Of a DNA stretch of 64,000 nucleotides, positions 1 through 8,790 are shown in pieces. The DNA comes from Pedobacter kyungheensis (lineage in GTDB: Bacteria; Bacteroidota; Bacteroidia; Sphingobacteriales; Sphingobacteriaceae). The stretch lies in the NCBI RefSeq assembly GCF_000812965.1, contig NZ_JSYN01000017.1, positions 112,946 to 176,945 on the forward strand. Reading direction: 5' to 3'. Below the pieces are notes generated by a model. That model saw nothing but the letters and a program-made list of their open reading frames with translations, was not told the origin of the DNA and did not search any database. The position numbers were made by a program, and so were the translations under genes. Every line of letters begins with the position of its first letter. Position 1 is the first letter of the stretch.

Positions 1-1093
1 CAATAGGGATTTGATAATATTTATCAGTGCTTGCTGCTGGTGGAGCAAGCGTTGGGTAAGGATACTGAGGTAATTTTCTAATATCTACCGTTCCTTTGTT
101 TTTGAATATGACATAACCCATTCTACCTGGATTATCAAAAATGAGGTCGGTACCGTTATAAGATAGTACATCAACATTTGGCACACTCGGGTTATCGATG
201 TCTGAAGCTAGTGGTTTAGCCAGAAAAGGAGCATAATAGGCTTCAAAATCTGCACCGCTCAAATCAACGGTTAAAGAAGGGTCGCGCACAGTAATGGTTT
301 TTCCATCAGAACCGGTAAAAGGTGCTTTATGATTAAGCGCTGTTTGAGCCAAAACTATACTTTCTCCAGGTTTAACAGGGTATTGTTTGCCTGTTCCTGG
401 AATCATAACCAATGCTCTGGTGTATATATAATTGTTATTTGCGTCGATAGTTGTAGGCATATCCTGCGATTTGCTCCAATCATATTGTCCATTATTTTGC
501 CTGTAGATGTTGGTTGAAGTAAAGTTTTGAATCCCCAAAGCTTCCGCTACATACAAACTATCTGCATAGAGCACCGAATCAGAATTGTTATAAATTTCGA
601 TAAACTGATCACGGAATGATGCCCCGGTTGTTGTATTAGAGCCAGCGTAATAAATCTGCTTAATTACCCACGGACCAGTTGATCCAGAAATCAGTTTTAG
701 CTCAATATGCTGCTGATCTTCGATGGTAATGGCCCGCGATTTTTCTGAAGCGTTAAAAACAATTTCTTTATCTACCTTCTCGCCCGTTAAAGCTGTGTAT
801 TCAGCAGGTTGGATTTTAATTGATGCTGATATATCATAAACACCCGGAGAAATCGAATCGAGTGAAACTGTACCGTCGCTTTTGGTAATGTATTGTTGAA
901 TGAGATTGTTTTTAGCACTTTTAAAAGTTATCACAATTTTAGCTTTAGGTAGTAATTTCCCTAAATCTTCTGATGCGTATGAGGCGATAACCTGGAACTT
1001 TACCGGATGTATTCCGGTAGCATCACCCTGGTATTTTTTACAGGCCGTTAAGATCGTTGCTGCTGATAATAATAGAAATAATAATTTTCTCAT
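1..1093 (-). CDS. DUF4876 lipoprotein, 3' end outside window
   Basis: About 364 residues are visible and the reading frame is still open at the window edge, so the C-terminus is missing. Translation from the ATG at 1093 gives a lipoprotein signal ending in LTAC-KK, then an Ig-like segment with a DGTVSLDSISPGVYDI stretch. A domain with IKQIYYAGSN and FIEIYNNSD follows. Those two motifs are typical of DUF4876 proteins, which in Bacteroidota usually sit beside a TonB-dependent receptor. The gene starts 5 bases after the receptor stop codon, so the two are almost certainly one operon. A surface-exposed partner of the receptor is likely; the ligand is unknown. Confidence 0.8.
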   Translation of the reverse strand, partial: MRKLLFLLLSAATILTACKKYQGDATGIHPVKFQVIASYASEDLGKLLPKAKIVITFKSAKNNLIQQYITKSDGTVSLDSISPGVYDISASIKIQPAEYTALTGEKVDKEIVFNASEKSRAITIEDQQHIELKLISGSTGPWVIKQIYYAGSNTTTGASFRDQFIEIYNNSDSVLYADSLYVAEALGIQNFTSTNIYRQNNGQYDWSKSQDMPTTIDANNNYIYTRALVMIPGTGKQYPVKPGESIVLAQTALNHKAPFTGSDGKTITVRDPSLTVDLSGADFEAYYAPFLAKPLASDIDNPSVPNVDVLSYNGTDLIFDNPGRMGYVIFKNKGTVDIRKLPQYPYPTLAPPAASTDKYYQIPI

Positions 1094-1098
1094 ATCTT

Positions 1099-3879
1099 TT
1101 AAAGTTTAATCGATAATTCTGCGCCAAATGTTGGGCTGCTGTTGGGATATTTGTAAGTGCCGGATGTGGTAATGTAATAGGGGCGGTGGTTAAACACATT
1201 ATAAACGTTAAAGGCAAACTTGAAACGTTTCTTGATTTCTTTGGCAATACTTAAGTGGTAGTTGGAGATAATACGCGGGAGATCATTCTCTGCCTGTTCC
1301 TCAGGAGTAATATACAGGTGGCCATAAGATGCATTGTTTTTATCGAAATTCGTAATTGCAGTATATTGATTAAACCTGTTGTAATAACCAATAGGTATCC
1401 TTGAACTGGCGTTACTGATAGTTTTGTTTAAAAGATCAAATTCTGCTACAAAAGAAACCACAAGACTTAATTTCGGGATATGGGTAACACTGGTAACCCG
1501 GCCATTACTATAGTATGCCTTTTTGCTGATCGGCTCATAAACCCCAATATAGGCATAGTTTGGATCGGTTGGAATGGTGCTTGGAATTTTATTGCTTAAG
1601 GTATTCGCTATAGCCCCATAAGCCGTCCGGAAGAGACCACCACTTAAATTAAACGAGGTTTTTATGGCCTTTAATTCCGGAGTGTTTAAAATTACTTCGA
1701 AACCCTGATTATCTGAAGAGAGGTCATTCTTAAACGTAAAATAGTTAATGGCATAAGGCTTAGTACCATTCTGTGTAATGGTTGGTTTTGCTCCGGGGTT
1801 TATTGTAGCAGTGTAGGTGGGCAAATCAATAGTTTGCAAATTTTGAACAGTTGAAATGCCGTTTCTTGATTTTTTATTATAAGCTGAAACAGAGAGGTTG
1901 AATTTGTGTATTTTAATTTGTGCCGATAGCTCAATGCTTTCACTTTTGGCTGGTTTTAAACCAATATTTGTAGGATCATATCTTTCAACATAAACCAGAT
2001 AGGTACTCTCGTTAACTTTTCCATTATAAGCATTTAATAGTGGAATTTCGAAAAATGTAGGTCCTGGATAACGTTGAGCCAGTCCCGGAGATTTATACGA
2101 TAGACCATAAGCGAACCCCAATCTAAAAGTTTTACTTAACTCATAGTTCATATTTGTTCGCGGAGAGAACGAAGCATAGCCATTTTGGATATCAGACCGG
2201 ACGCCAGCCCTTACATTCAAAGGTTTTCCAAGCAGAGAGGCAGTAAAGAGATCTTCAACATAAAAGCCAATATCCTTTTGAGCAATTGCCAGACGGAAAT
2301 CATAAAAGCGTTCCGAACTTTTAGTGCCTAATGAAGTACTTGCTACTTTAGCACCACTTCTGGGTTCATTTGGGTCGATGGTTTGCCCCAGCCCCTTATT
2401 AGCGCTGTAATTCAGGCTTGTACCAAAAGAAAGGTTGTGAACAATGGTTCCAGTGGTAAAACCGCCTGTAAAATCAAGATTAGCAGAGGCTGTTACCGGC
2501 CGGCCATCAATTAACGATTTAGCAGTATAAACACCTGTATCATAAGTGCCTTCGTGTATACCTGTGGTGGTTGCTGTTGTATACAGCACATACGGATCAT
2601 TTACTAACTCTTCCTTATAACTGATCTGGTGGCCTTCAGAATATCTTAGGTTTAAGCCCACATTTTTTAAAAAACCTGTGCTAAACCGGTAATTACTACG
2701 GTTGGCTACACTTAAATTCCAGCTGTCGAATTTTGTTCTGGTACTTTTTTCATCATCAGGGTCAAATTTGATCCCATCTAGATTCCTGCCATAATCTATG
2801 CTAAAAGTATTCTTTAGCTGCTTACTTTTTCCAAAAGCGTTAGACCACATGGCATTGGTAGTGATTCTGCGGTAAGCTTTTAGCTTGTCCCGATTATCCT
2901 GAAAGGAATTTACATAGTTGATACCAACATTTACTGCGCCATATTTTGGGCTGATTTCGAAACCTTTGGAAAAACCATAAGAAGTAGCGTTATCCCGTAA
3001 CTGCATGCGTACGTATGCTGGCGATTTACCTGCCTGGCGCTCAATAATAATGGCACCATCTGTTAAATCACCATATTTAGCAGGAGCAATACCGGAAATA
3101 ACTTCAATGCTTTCAATATTATCAGCAGGGATTTGGCGTAAATCGGTTCCGCCAAATGTGTAATCACCTGTATACCCTGTTTTATCATCCCCGGTTCCAC
3201 GAATTCCATAGCTTCCGCTTTGCAAGAATGACGATCCCACACCGCCGGATCTTCCGGGATTGTAGCTCTGCATGTTCGCATTATTGCTAATGGTATTTCC
3301 ATCCATAATAATGGCAATACCAAATGCATTATTGAGTTCGAAGGCGCCTTTCCCGTCGGTAGTAGGTGCATAGGCAGCCCTTAAATTAATGTTTTGAACA
3401 TTTTGTAATGAAGGCGGTTGGATTTTTCTATTCGGAATCTGGTTCAACAAATCGTTTACGCTCAATGCAGGTGTCTGCTCAATCATATCTCTGGTAATAA
3501 TCAGCGAGGAGTTGGTTGAACCCGAATAATTCCGCTTGGCGTTGATCTCGATATTCTCCAGACTTAGATCTAAAACCTTTAACTGAATATTTCCGAGATT
3601 GGTTTCTCCGGCTTTAACAGTTATGGGTAGGCTTAACTTCTGGTAGCCGATGTAAGAAAACTCGAGGGTTAAAACATTGTTCGTTTCCGAACCGTTAACC
3701 CTGAACGTGCCATACTTATCGGTAATGGCATATTGGTTGGTTTCTACAATTTTAATGTTAACAAGCTCCAATGGCTTATTTTGCGGGTCGACCACTTTTC
3801 CGGTAACCACGTTCTTGATTTGCGCCAGCGCAGTGTAACAAATAAAGAAGAATAATAGGGATGTGTAAAGTTTCTTCAA
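1099..3879 (-). CDS. TonB-dependent receptor with carboxypeptidase-like regulatory domain
   Basis: The 926-residue protein has a signal peptide (about residues 1-20, ending ALAQ), a carboxypeptidase regulatory-like beta-sandwich (about 25-110), a plug domain (about 115-285) and a long outer-membrane barrel. It should import an unknown substrate using TonB energy. The start codon is TTG at 3879: the hydrophobic signal sequence begins exactly there and no ATG is nearby. A -7-like element CACCTTTG lies on the same strand at 3912-3905, which leaves a leader of roughly 20 bases. The DUF4876 lipoprotein gene follows after 5 bases. It is not a SusC type, because no SusD gene is adjacent. Confidence 0.88.
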   Translation of the reverse strand: MKKLYTSLLFFFICYTALAQIKNVVTGKVVDPQNKPLELVNIKIVETNQYAITDKYGTFRVNGSETNNVLTLEFSYIGYQKLSLPITVKAGETNLGNIQLKVLDLSLENIEINAKRNYSGSTNSSLIITRDMIEQTPALSVNDLLNQIPNRKIQPPSLQNVQNINLRAAYAPTTDGKGAFELNNAFGIAIIMDGNTISNNANMQSYNPGRSGGVGSSFLQSGSYGIRGTGDDKTGYTGDYTFGGTDLRQIPADNIESIEVISGIAPAKYGDLTDGAIIIERQAGKSPAYVRMQLRDNATSYGFSKGFEISPKYGAVNVGINYVNSFQDNRDKLKAYRRITTNAMWSNAFGKSKQLKNTFSIDYGRNLDGIKFDPDDEKSTRTKFDSWNLSVANRSNYRFSTGFLKNVGLNLRYSEGHQISYKEELVNDPYVLYTTATTTGIHEGTYDTGVYTAKSLIDGRPVTASANLDFTGGFTTGTIVHNLSFGTSLNYSANKGLGQTIDPNEPRSGAKVASTSLGTKSSERFYDFRLAIAQKDIGFYVEDLFTASLLGKPLNVRAGVRSDIQNGYASFSPRTNMNYELSKTFRLGFAYGLSYKSPGLAQRYPGPTFFEIPLLNAYNGKVNESTYLVYVERYDPTNIGLKPAKSESIELSAQIKIHKFNLSVSAYNKKSRNGISTVQNLQTIDLPTYTATINPGAKPTITQNGTKPYAINYFTFKNDLSSDNQGFEVILNTPELKAIKTSFNLSGGLFRTAYGAIANTLSNKIPSTIPTDPNYAYIGVYEPISKKAYYSNGRVTSVTHIPKLSLVVSFVAEFDLLNKTISNASSRIPIGYYNRFNQYTAITNFDKNNASYGHLYITPEEQAENDLPRIISNYHLSIAKEIKKRFKFAFNVYNVFNHRPYYITTSGTYKYPNSSPTFGAELSIKL

Positions 3880-3904
3880 TTTAGACTAAATCTTAATAAC
3901 GCTG

Positions 3905-3912
3905 CAAAGGTG
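3905..3912 (-). promoter_or_regulatory. -7 promoter element of the TonB receptor operon
   Basis: The minus strand reads CACCTTTG, one mismatch from the Bacteroidota -7 consensus TAnnTTTG. It lies about 25 bases before the TTG start codon. No clear -33 TTTG was found at the usual distance. Confidence 0.45.
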
Positions 3913-4064
3913 TGAATTCTACACTAGCTATGCAAATTATTTAGAAAGATTCTAATTAATAATACGAATTGTAAGGGAATAAAGGATCTTTAAGCTGTCT
4001 GTCAGCCTAAACTCATCATAATAAAAGAAAGCATTTTTGTTTAGGTTCTGATGATTTAAAAAGA

Positions 4065-4072
4065 TAACTTTG
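4065..4072 (+). promoter_or_regulatory. -7 promoter element of the purF-like gene
   Basis: TAACTTTG matches the Bacteroidota -7 consensus exactly. The TTG inside it is in frame with the gene, so an automatic call starting at 4070 would start inside the promoter. The ATG at 4091 is therefore the better start, with a leader of about 15 bases. A TTTG at 4036-4039 could be the -33 box but is spaced at 25 bp, longer than usual. Confidence 0.65.
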
Positions 4073-4090
4073 CGGCTTCAAACCCACACA

Positions 4091-5992
4091 ATGAGTGATC
4101 AGATAAAACACGAATGCGGAATCGCTTTCATTCGCCTGTTAAAACCACTTTCTTACTACCAGCAAAAGTACGGTACAGCACTTTACGGCCTTAACAAATT
4201 ATACCTTTTAATGGAAAAACAGCATAACCGGGGCCAGGACGGCGCGGGTATTGCCACCATTAAACTGGATATGAAACCTGGAAGCAGGTACATTAGCCGA
4301 TACCGGAGCATGGCCTCTAATGCGGTAGCAGATATTTTCGAATATGTGCAGAACAAATTTGTCGATATCCAGGAAAATACCCCTGAATTAATGCAGGATA
4401 CAGAATGGCTCAAAAACAACGTAAGCTTTATTGGCGAGGTGTTATTGGGCCATTTGCGTTATGGTACGCATGGTAAAAACAGCATTGAAAATTGCCACCC
4501 TTTTTTAAGGCAAAACAACTGGATGACCCGGAACCTGGTAATTGCCGGTAACTTTAACATGACCAATGTTGATGAGTTATTGGAGCAATTGTACGAATTG
4601 GGGCAGCATCCTAAAGAAAAAGCGGATACGGTTACCGTACTGGAAAAAATCGGTCACTTTTTAGATGATGAAAATCAGGAGCTTTTCGATCAGTATAAAA
4701 AAGAAGGACATGACAATGTTGCCATCACGCAAAAAATTGCTGAGCATTTAGATATTGCCAATATCCTTCGCCGCTCGGCTAAAACCTGGGATGGTGGATA
4801 CTCTATTTGCGGTATGGTGGGTAATGGTGATTCGTTCATCATGCGCGATCCGGCAGGTATACGTCCGGCCTACTATTATTACGATGACGAGATTGTAGTT
4901 GCAGCTTCAGAGCGTCCGGCTTTACAAACTGCATTCAACATTCAGTATAAAGATGTTAAAGAGATTGATCCCGGTCATGCTTTAATTATCAAGAAAAACG
5001 GTGAGGTAAGCATGGAGCAGTTCCGCGAGCCTACCGAAAGATTATCTTGCTCATTTGAGCGCATTTATTTCTCGAAAGGAAGTGATGTTGAAATTTACCG
5101 CGAGCGTAAACAGCTAGGTCGTTTATTGAGCGATAAAATTTTAAAAGCCGTTAACTACGATTTAAAAAACACGGTATTTTCTTTCATCCCGAATACAGCC
5201 GAAGTGGCCTTTTTTGGTATGGTTGATGGCGTACAGCGTTATGTACGTAACCTGCAGAAAGAAACGCTTTTACATAAAAAGGAGCAGCTAAACGACGAGC
5301 AGTTAGACGAGTTGTTATCACTTGCGCCAAGGGTAGAAAAATTGGCGGTTAAAGATGTGAAGCTACGTACTTTTATTACGCAGGATGCGGATAGAAGCGA
5401 AATGGTAGCTCACGTGTACGATACTACTTATGGTATTATTAACAACCACCAGGATACTTTGGTAGCGTTAGATGATTCGATTGTTCGTGGTACTACGCTT
5501 AAGCAAAGTATCATTAAAATTGTAGACCGTTTACATCCTAAGAAAATTATCATTGTTTCTTCGGCACCTCAAATCCGTTATCCTGATTGTTATGGTATAG
5601 ATATGAGCCGGATGGGGCAGTTTGTGGCTTTTGATGCAGCTATACAATTACTTACCGAGCGCGGTATGTGGCAGGTAATTGAAGATGTTTACACCAAATG
5701 TAAAGCATCGTTATTATTGCCTAAAGAGGAAATTGTAAACCACGTTAAGGATATTTACAAGCCTTTTACACCAGAAGAAATTTCGGCCAAAATTGCGCAG
5801 ATTATTACCCCAAAAGGTACTGTTGCCGAGGTTGAAGTAATTTACCAAAGTTTAGAGAACCTGCACGAAGCTTGTCCGAAAAACAAAGGCGACTGGTATT
5901 TCTCTGGAAATTACCCTACACCGGGTGGTAACAAGGTGGTTAACAAAGCTTTTGTTAACTGGAAAGAAGGAAATAACCAAAGGGCTTACTAG
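4091..5992 (+). CDS. purF: amidophosphoribosyltransferase family protein (PurF-like)
   Basis: This 633-residue protein has a class II glutamine amidotransferase domain. The nucleophile is probably Cys9 after an eight-residue propeptide (MSDQIKHE). It also has a QHNRGQDGAG motif, the RDPAGIRP segment, and the PRPP-binding loop DDSIVRGTT near residue 465. PurF makes 5-phosphoribosylamine from PRPP and glutamine, the first step of purine synthesis. At 633 residues it is about 130 longer than E. coli PurF, with a charged helical insertion around residues 160-225. Similar long forms occur in Bacteroidota, so catalysis is likely but the paralogue assignment is less certain. A terminator follows at 6029. 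The gene stands alone. Confidence 0.85.
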   Translation: MSDQIKHECGIAFIRLLKPLSYYQQKYGTALYGLNKLYLLMEKQHNRGQDGAGIATIKLDMKPGSRYISRYRSMASNAVADIFEYVQNKFVDIQENTPELMQDTEWLKNNVSFIGEVLLGHLRYGTHGKNSIENCHPFLRQNNWMTRNLVIAGNFNMTNVDELLEQLYELGQHPKEKADTVTVLEKIGHFLDDENQELFDQYKKEGHDNVAITQKIAEHLDIANILRRSAKTWDGGYSICGMVGNGDSFIMRDPAGIRPAYYYYDDEIVVAASERPALQTAFNIQYKDVKEIDPGHALIIKKNGEVSMEQFREPTERLSCSFERIYFSKGSDVEIYRERKQLGRLLSDKILKAVNYDLKNTVFSFIPNTAEVAFFGMVDGVQRYVRNLQKETLLHKKEQLNDEQLDELLSLAPRVEKLAVKDVKLRTFITQDADRSEMVAHVYDTTYGIINNHQDTLVALDDSIVRGTTLKQSIIKIVDRLHPKKIIIVSSAPQIRYPDCYGIDMSRMGQFVAFDAAIQLLTERGMWQVIEDVYTKCKASLLLPKEEIVNHVKDIYKPFTPEEISAKIAQIITPKGTVAEVEVIYQSLENLHEACPKNKGDWYFSGNYPTPGGNKVVNKAFVNWKEGNNQRAY

Positions 5993-6028
5993 ACCCCTAA
6001 ATCCCCTAAAGGGGACTTGAATAACGAA

Positions 6029-6062
6029 TAGCTCATATCGCTGATATGGGCTATTTTTTTTG
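6029..6062 (+). terminator. intrinsic terminator after the purF-like gene
   Basis: TAGCTCATAT and ATATGGGCTA form a 10-bp stem with one G-T pair around a 5-base loop, followed by at least eight T residues. It lies about 35 bases after the stop codon. Confidence 0.85.
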
Positions 6063-6103
6063 TTTTTTTACCACCGAGTACGGAGTAATTTATATAAAAA
6101 TCA

Positions 6104-6191
6104 CGTCATTGCGAGGAGGAACGACGAAGCAATCTTACAATGTAGCATAACCAGCATTCGCATTAAGATTGCTTCGTGCCTCGCAATGACG
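6104..6191. repeat. REP-like inverted repeat, GTCATTGCGAGG family
   Basis: Arms CGTCATTGCGAGG (6104-6116) and CCTCGCAATGACG (6179-6191) are perfect inverses. Inside them, GAAGCAATCTT and AAGATTGCTTC form a second inverted pair. A related half copy is at 14419-14459. This motif is a common dispersed intergenic repeat in several bacterial groups. No gene lies in 5993-6519; the rest of that gap holds the terminator, this element, two short ACCACTAAGGCACAAAG copies (about 6276 and 6472) and another repeat. Confidence 0.8.
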
Positions 6192-6365
6192 ATCCTATTA
6201 GAGGGTGCGATGTCATTCCTACTTTTTTGTTTTTTCTAGAACTAACCTCTCGAGACGATCCGGTAGGTAATTTTACCACTAAGGCACAAAGACACAAAGC
6301 AGGTTTCAAATATTTGTTCTGGTCATATTCCGATAATGCTACTGTCTTTTCGTACCTAAACCTGA

Positions 6366-6432
6366 CATTCGCGGAAAGCCCGGAGGCCGGTTTTTCACCG
6401 GGCGAGGACTTGCAGCATTGGCAGGGCTAACG
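6366..6432 (-). repeat. dispersed GC-rich intergenic repeat (CTCCGGGCTTT family), reverse copy
   Basis: Read on the minus strand this stretch contains AAGTCCTCGCCCGG and CCTCCGGGCTTTCCG, close to the words at 63173-63209. It is richer in G and C than its surroundings and contains a GCCCGG/CCGGGC pairing. It covers the end of a spurious 84-codon reading frame. Confidence 0.5.
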
Positions 6433-6519
6433 CTTAATAGCAGCACTGACATTGCTTTTCGAAAAAATATTAACCACTAAGGCACAAAGGACACTAAACG
6501 GTATGCCGGACAATTAAGA

Positions 6520-7146
6520 TTATGCGTAAAACTTCAGGTAGGTTTTAATAATGAGCCAGAAAGCGAAAAAGATGATTACTACACCTGCAATTTTATTCAG
6601 CTTCTTAAGCGCATCTTCCTTTATTTTATAACGGAGTTTACTGGAGTAAAAACTCTTGGCGCCATCGATACTGAGTTGGGTAGCCATGGCAATGAAAAAA
6701 CAAACCAGCTTTTCGTTAAGCATGTTGTTAAGCTTAACGGAAATAATACCACTCACAATAATCCAGAACATGAGCGTAGAAGGGGTGAGGATGCACATTA
6801 AAAAACCTTTGAGTACATAACCCCGTTTGCTAACTTTTTGGAGGGTAGTACTATCGTAATGCACAGTGATTTTAGAAACCAGGTAATAAATGCCGACGGC
6901 AAGCAGAAACACACCGCCAATACTACCTACATATTTATCGAATTCGGCTTTATAATCGAAAAACTGACTGCCGAACAGCACTAGGCCAATGAGGATAACA
7001 TCACTGATAATCACCCCAACTGCTAAAGAAAAACCTGCTTTGAAGCCCCTTTCTATGCTGGTTTTAATCATTGCGAAAAATACCGGCCCTGTTAAAAACG
7101 ACGAAATAATCCCTGCTCCTATACCTAGTAATATGGCTTCAAACAT
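6520..7146 (-). CDS. LysE/RhtB-type amino acid exporter
   Basis: The 208-residue hydrophobic protein has about six membrane segments. The N-terminus (GIGAGIISSFLTGPVFFAMI) has the glycine-rich pattern and conserved GP of LysE translocators. A charged stretch near 115-130 precedes the next hydrophobic pair. Family members export amino acids or similar small molecules through the inner membrane; the substrate here cannot be read from sequence. The gene diverges from the sugar permease at 7290, and a weak -7-like TATGTTTA lies on the minus strand at 7193-7186. Its 3' side abuts the repeat-rich gap. Confidence 0.8.
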   Translation of the reverse strand: MFEAILLGIGAGIISSFLTGPVFFAMIKTSIERGFKAGFSLAVGVIISDVILIGLVLFGSQFFDYKAEFDKYVGSIGGVFLLAVGIYYLVSKITVHYDSTTLQKVSKRGYVLKGFLMCILTPSTLMFWIIVSGIISVKLNNMLNEKLVCFFIAMATQLSIDGAKSFYSSKLRYKIKEDALKKLNKIAGVVIIFFAFWLIIKTYLKFYA

Positions 7147-7289
7147 GCATTGTGTTGTTTAGAATATGCGAATATGCAATTTTATACCTAAACATATAAC
7201 ATTTATTTTTGTTGCACAGGTTGCATAAAAAATACTGGTTATTAATTTTTTTTATTTATGTTTAGACCCACTAAAACTAAATTTATAAT

Positions 7290-8726
7290 ATGAATTCAGA
7301 ACAAACACAAACCAAGTGGGGGCAGTTTATCCCGCTGGTCACTGTATTCTTCTTTTGGGGCTTTGTAGCCGCCAGTAACGACATTCTCATCCCGGTATTT
7401 AAAAAAGCTTTTGATTTATCGCAAGCCGAAAGTCAGTTGGTTTCTTTGGCCTTTTATATTGCATATACCGTTGGAGCACTAATTTATAATGGTATTTCTG
7501 TAGTAATGGGCCAGGATATTGTAAATAAATTAGGATATAAAAACTCTTTAGCGCTCGGCCTGGTTATTTCAGCACTGGGAACTCTTTTATTCTATCCTGC
7601 TGCAAACCTGGGATCATTTCCGCTAATGCTTTCTGGTTTATTTATCGTTGCACTGGGTTTTTCATTACAACAAACAGTTGCAAACCCATTGGCTATTGCT
7701 TTAGGCCCTATCAGAACTGGTTCGCAACGTTTAACTTTAGCTGGTGGTATTAATAACTTTGGAACAACTATAGGTCCGTTAGTGGTTAGTACAGCAATTT
7801 TCGGATCTGCAGCAAATGCAAGTTCAGACATCAGTATTGAAAGTGTTAAAATTCCATATTTGATTTTAGGCGTAGCCTTTATTGCTGTAGCAATTTTCTT
7901 AAAATTATCACCTTTGCCTGATCGACCTGCTTTAGTGGAAGCCTCGGCAGATGATACTAAATCGATTAAGGGATCGGCATTGAACTACCCGCAACTGGTT
8001 TTGGGTATGATTGCCATTTTTGTATACGTTGGTGTTGAGGTATCTACGGCAAGTAATTTACCAGCCTACATGGAGAAGGATTTAGGTTTTGCGATTCATG
8101 ATATTGCACCATATATTTCACTGTACTGGGCCAGTATGATGATTGGTCGCTGGACCGGAGCTGTTGAAGCTTTTACTGATAATGTGAGCACGCAAAAAAT
8201 ATTACGTTTTATTGCTCCTTATTTAGCTTTTGCCATTTTCTTAGGCGTAAACGCGTTTATGGGGCATGATTTAGCTCCTTTTTATGTTTACGGATTTATC
8301 ATATTAGTATTAATTGTTGCCGATATGGCAAGTAAGGGTAATCCGGCGCGTATGTTGTTAATCTTCTCTGGTATAGGAATTACGGCATTGTTAATTGGAA
8401 TGCTCACAACCGGAATGGTAAGTGTATACGCCATTACCAGTGTAGGTTTGTTCTGCAGTACTTTATGGCCATGTATTTTTACTTTAGCTGTTAGTGGTTT
8501 AGGTAAACATACCAGTCAGGGTAGCAGCTTCTTAATCATGATGATTATGGGTGGTGGTATCATCAGCTGGTTACAAGGTGCTGTTTCGGAAGTTACAGGT
8601 ATTCAGTATAGCTATATTGTAGGAATTATCTGTTTTGCTTATCTGGCATTTTATGCCTGGAGAGTGGCATCGATATTAAGATCACAAGGAATTAACTTCG
8701 ATCAGAAAATTTCTGGCGGACATTAA
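7290..8726 (+). CDS. FucP-like sugar:H+ symporter (MFS, FHS family)
   Basis: This 478-residue transporter shows twelve hydrophobic segments. The N-terminal FFFWGFVAASNDILIP and the LAGGINNFGTTIGP motif after helix 4 are typical of the fucose-galactose-glucose:H+ symporter branch of the major facilitator superfamily. Bacteroidota carry many such permeases for monosaccharides and N-acetylglucosamine; the sugar here is unknown because no catabolic gene is adjacent. A -7-like TATGTTTA is at 7257-7264. The transcript should end at the hairpin at 8748-8780. Confidence 0.85.
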   Translation: MNSEQTQTKWGQFIPLVTVFFFWGFVAASNDILIPVFKKAFDLSQAESQLVSLAFYIAYTVGALIYNGISVVMGQDIVNKLGYKNSLALGLVISALGTLLFYPAANLGSFPLMLSGLFIVALGFSLQQTVANPLAIALGPIRTGSQRLTLAGGINNFGTTIGPLVVSTAIFGSAANASSDISIESVKIPYLILGVAFIAVAIFLKLSPLPDRPALVEASADDTKSIKGSALNYPQLVLGMIAIFVYVGVEVSTASNLPAYMEKDLGFAIHDIAPYISLYWASMMIGRWTGAVEAFTDNVSTQKILRFIAPYLAFAIFLGVNAFMGHDLAPFYVYGFIILVLIVADMASKGNPARMLLIFSGIGITALLIGMLTTGMVSVYAITSVGLFCSTLWPCIFTLAVSGLGKHTSQGSSFLIMMIMGGGIISWLQGAVSEVTGIQYSYIVGIICFAYLAFYAWRVASILRSQGINFDQKISGGH

Positions 8727-8747
8727 TTTTTAATCAACTAATTTAGC

Positions 8748-8780
8748 AGCCACAAAGATGCATTTCTTTGTGGCTTTTTT
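8748..8780 (+). terminator. intrinsic terminator after the sugar permease
   Basis: AGCCACAAAG (8748-8757) and CTTTGTGGCT (8766-8775) form a perfect 10-bp stem followed by six T residues. It covers the ATG at 8758, which argues that the downstream gene starts at 8791. Confidence 0.88.
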
Positions 8781-8790
8781 ATTTGAACAC

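Noticed and set aside
4070..4090. Upstream TTG start for the purF-like gene
   Set aside because: The codon is inside the -7 promoter element, and the extra residues would precede the short propeptide.
6176..6430. 84-codon open frame on the plus strand
   Set aside because: It is built from two dispersed repeats (6104-6191 and 6366-6432), has no promoter or family match, and its protein is low in structure signals.
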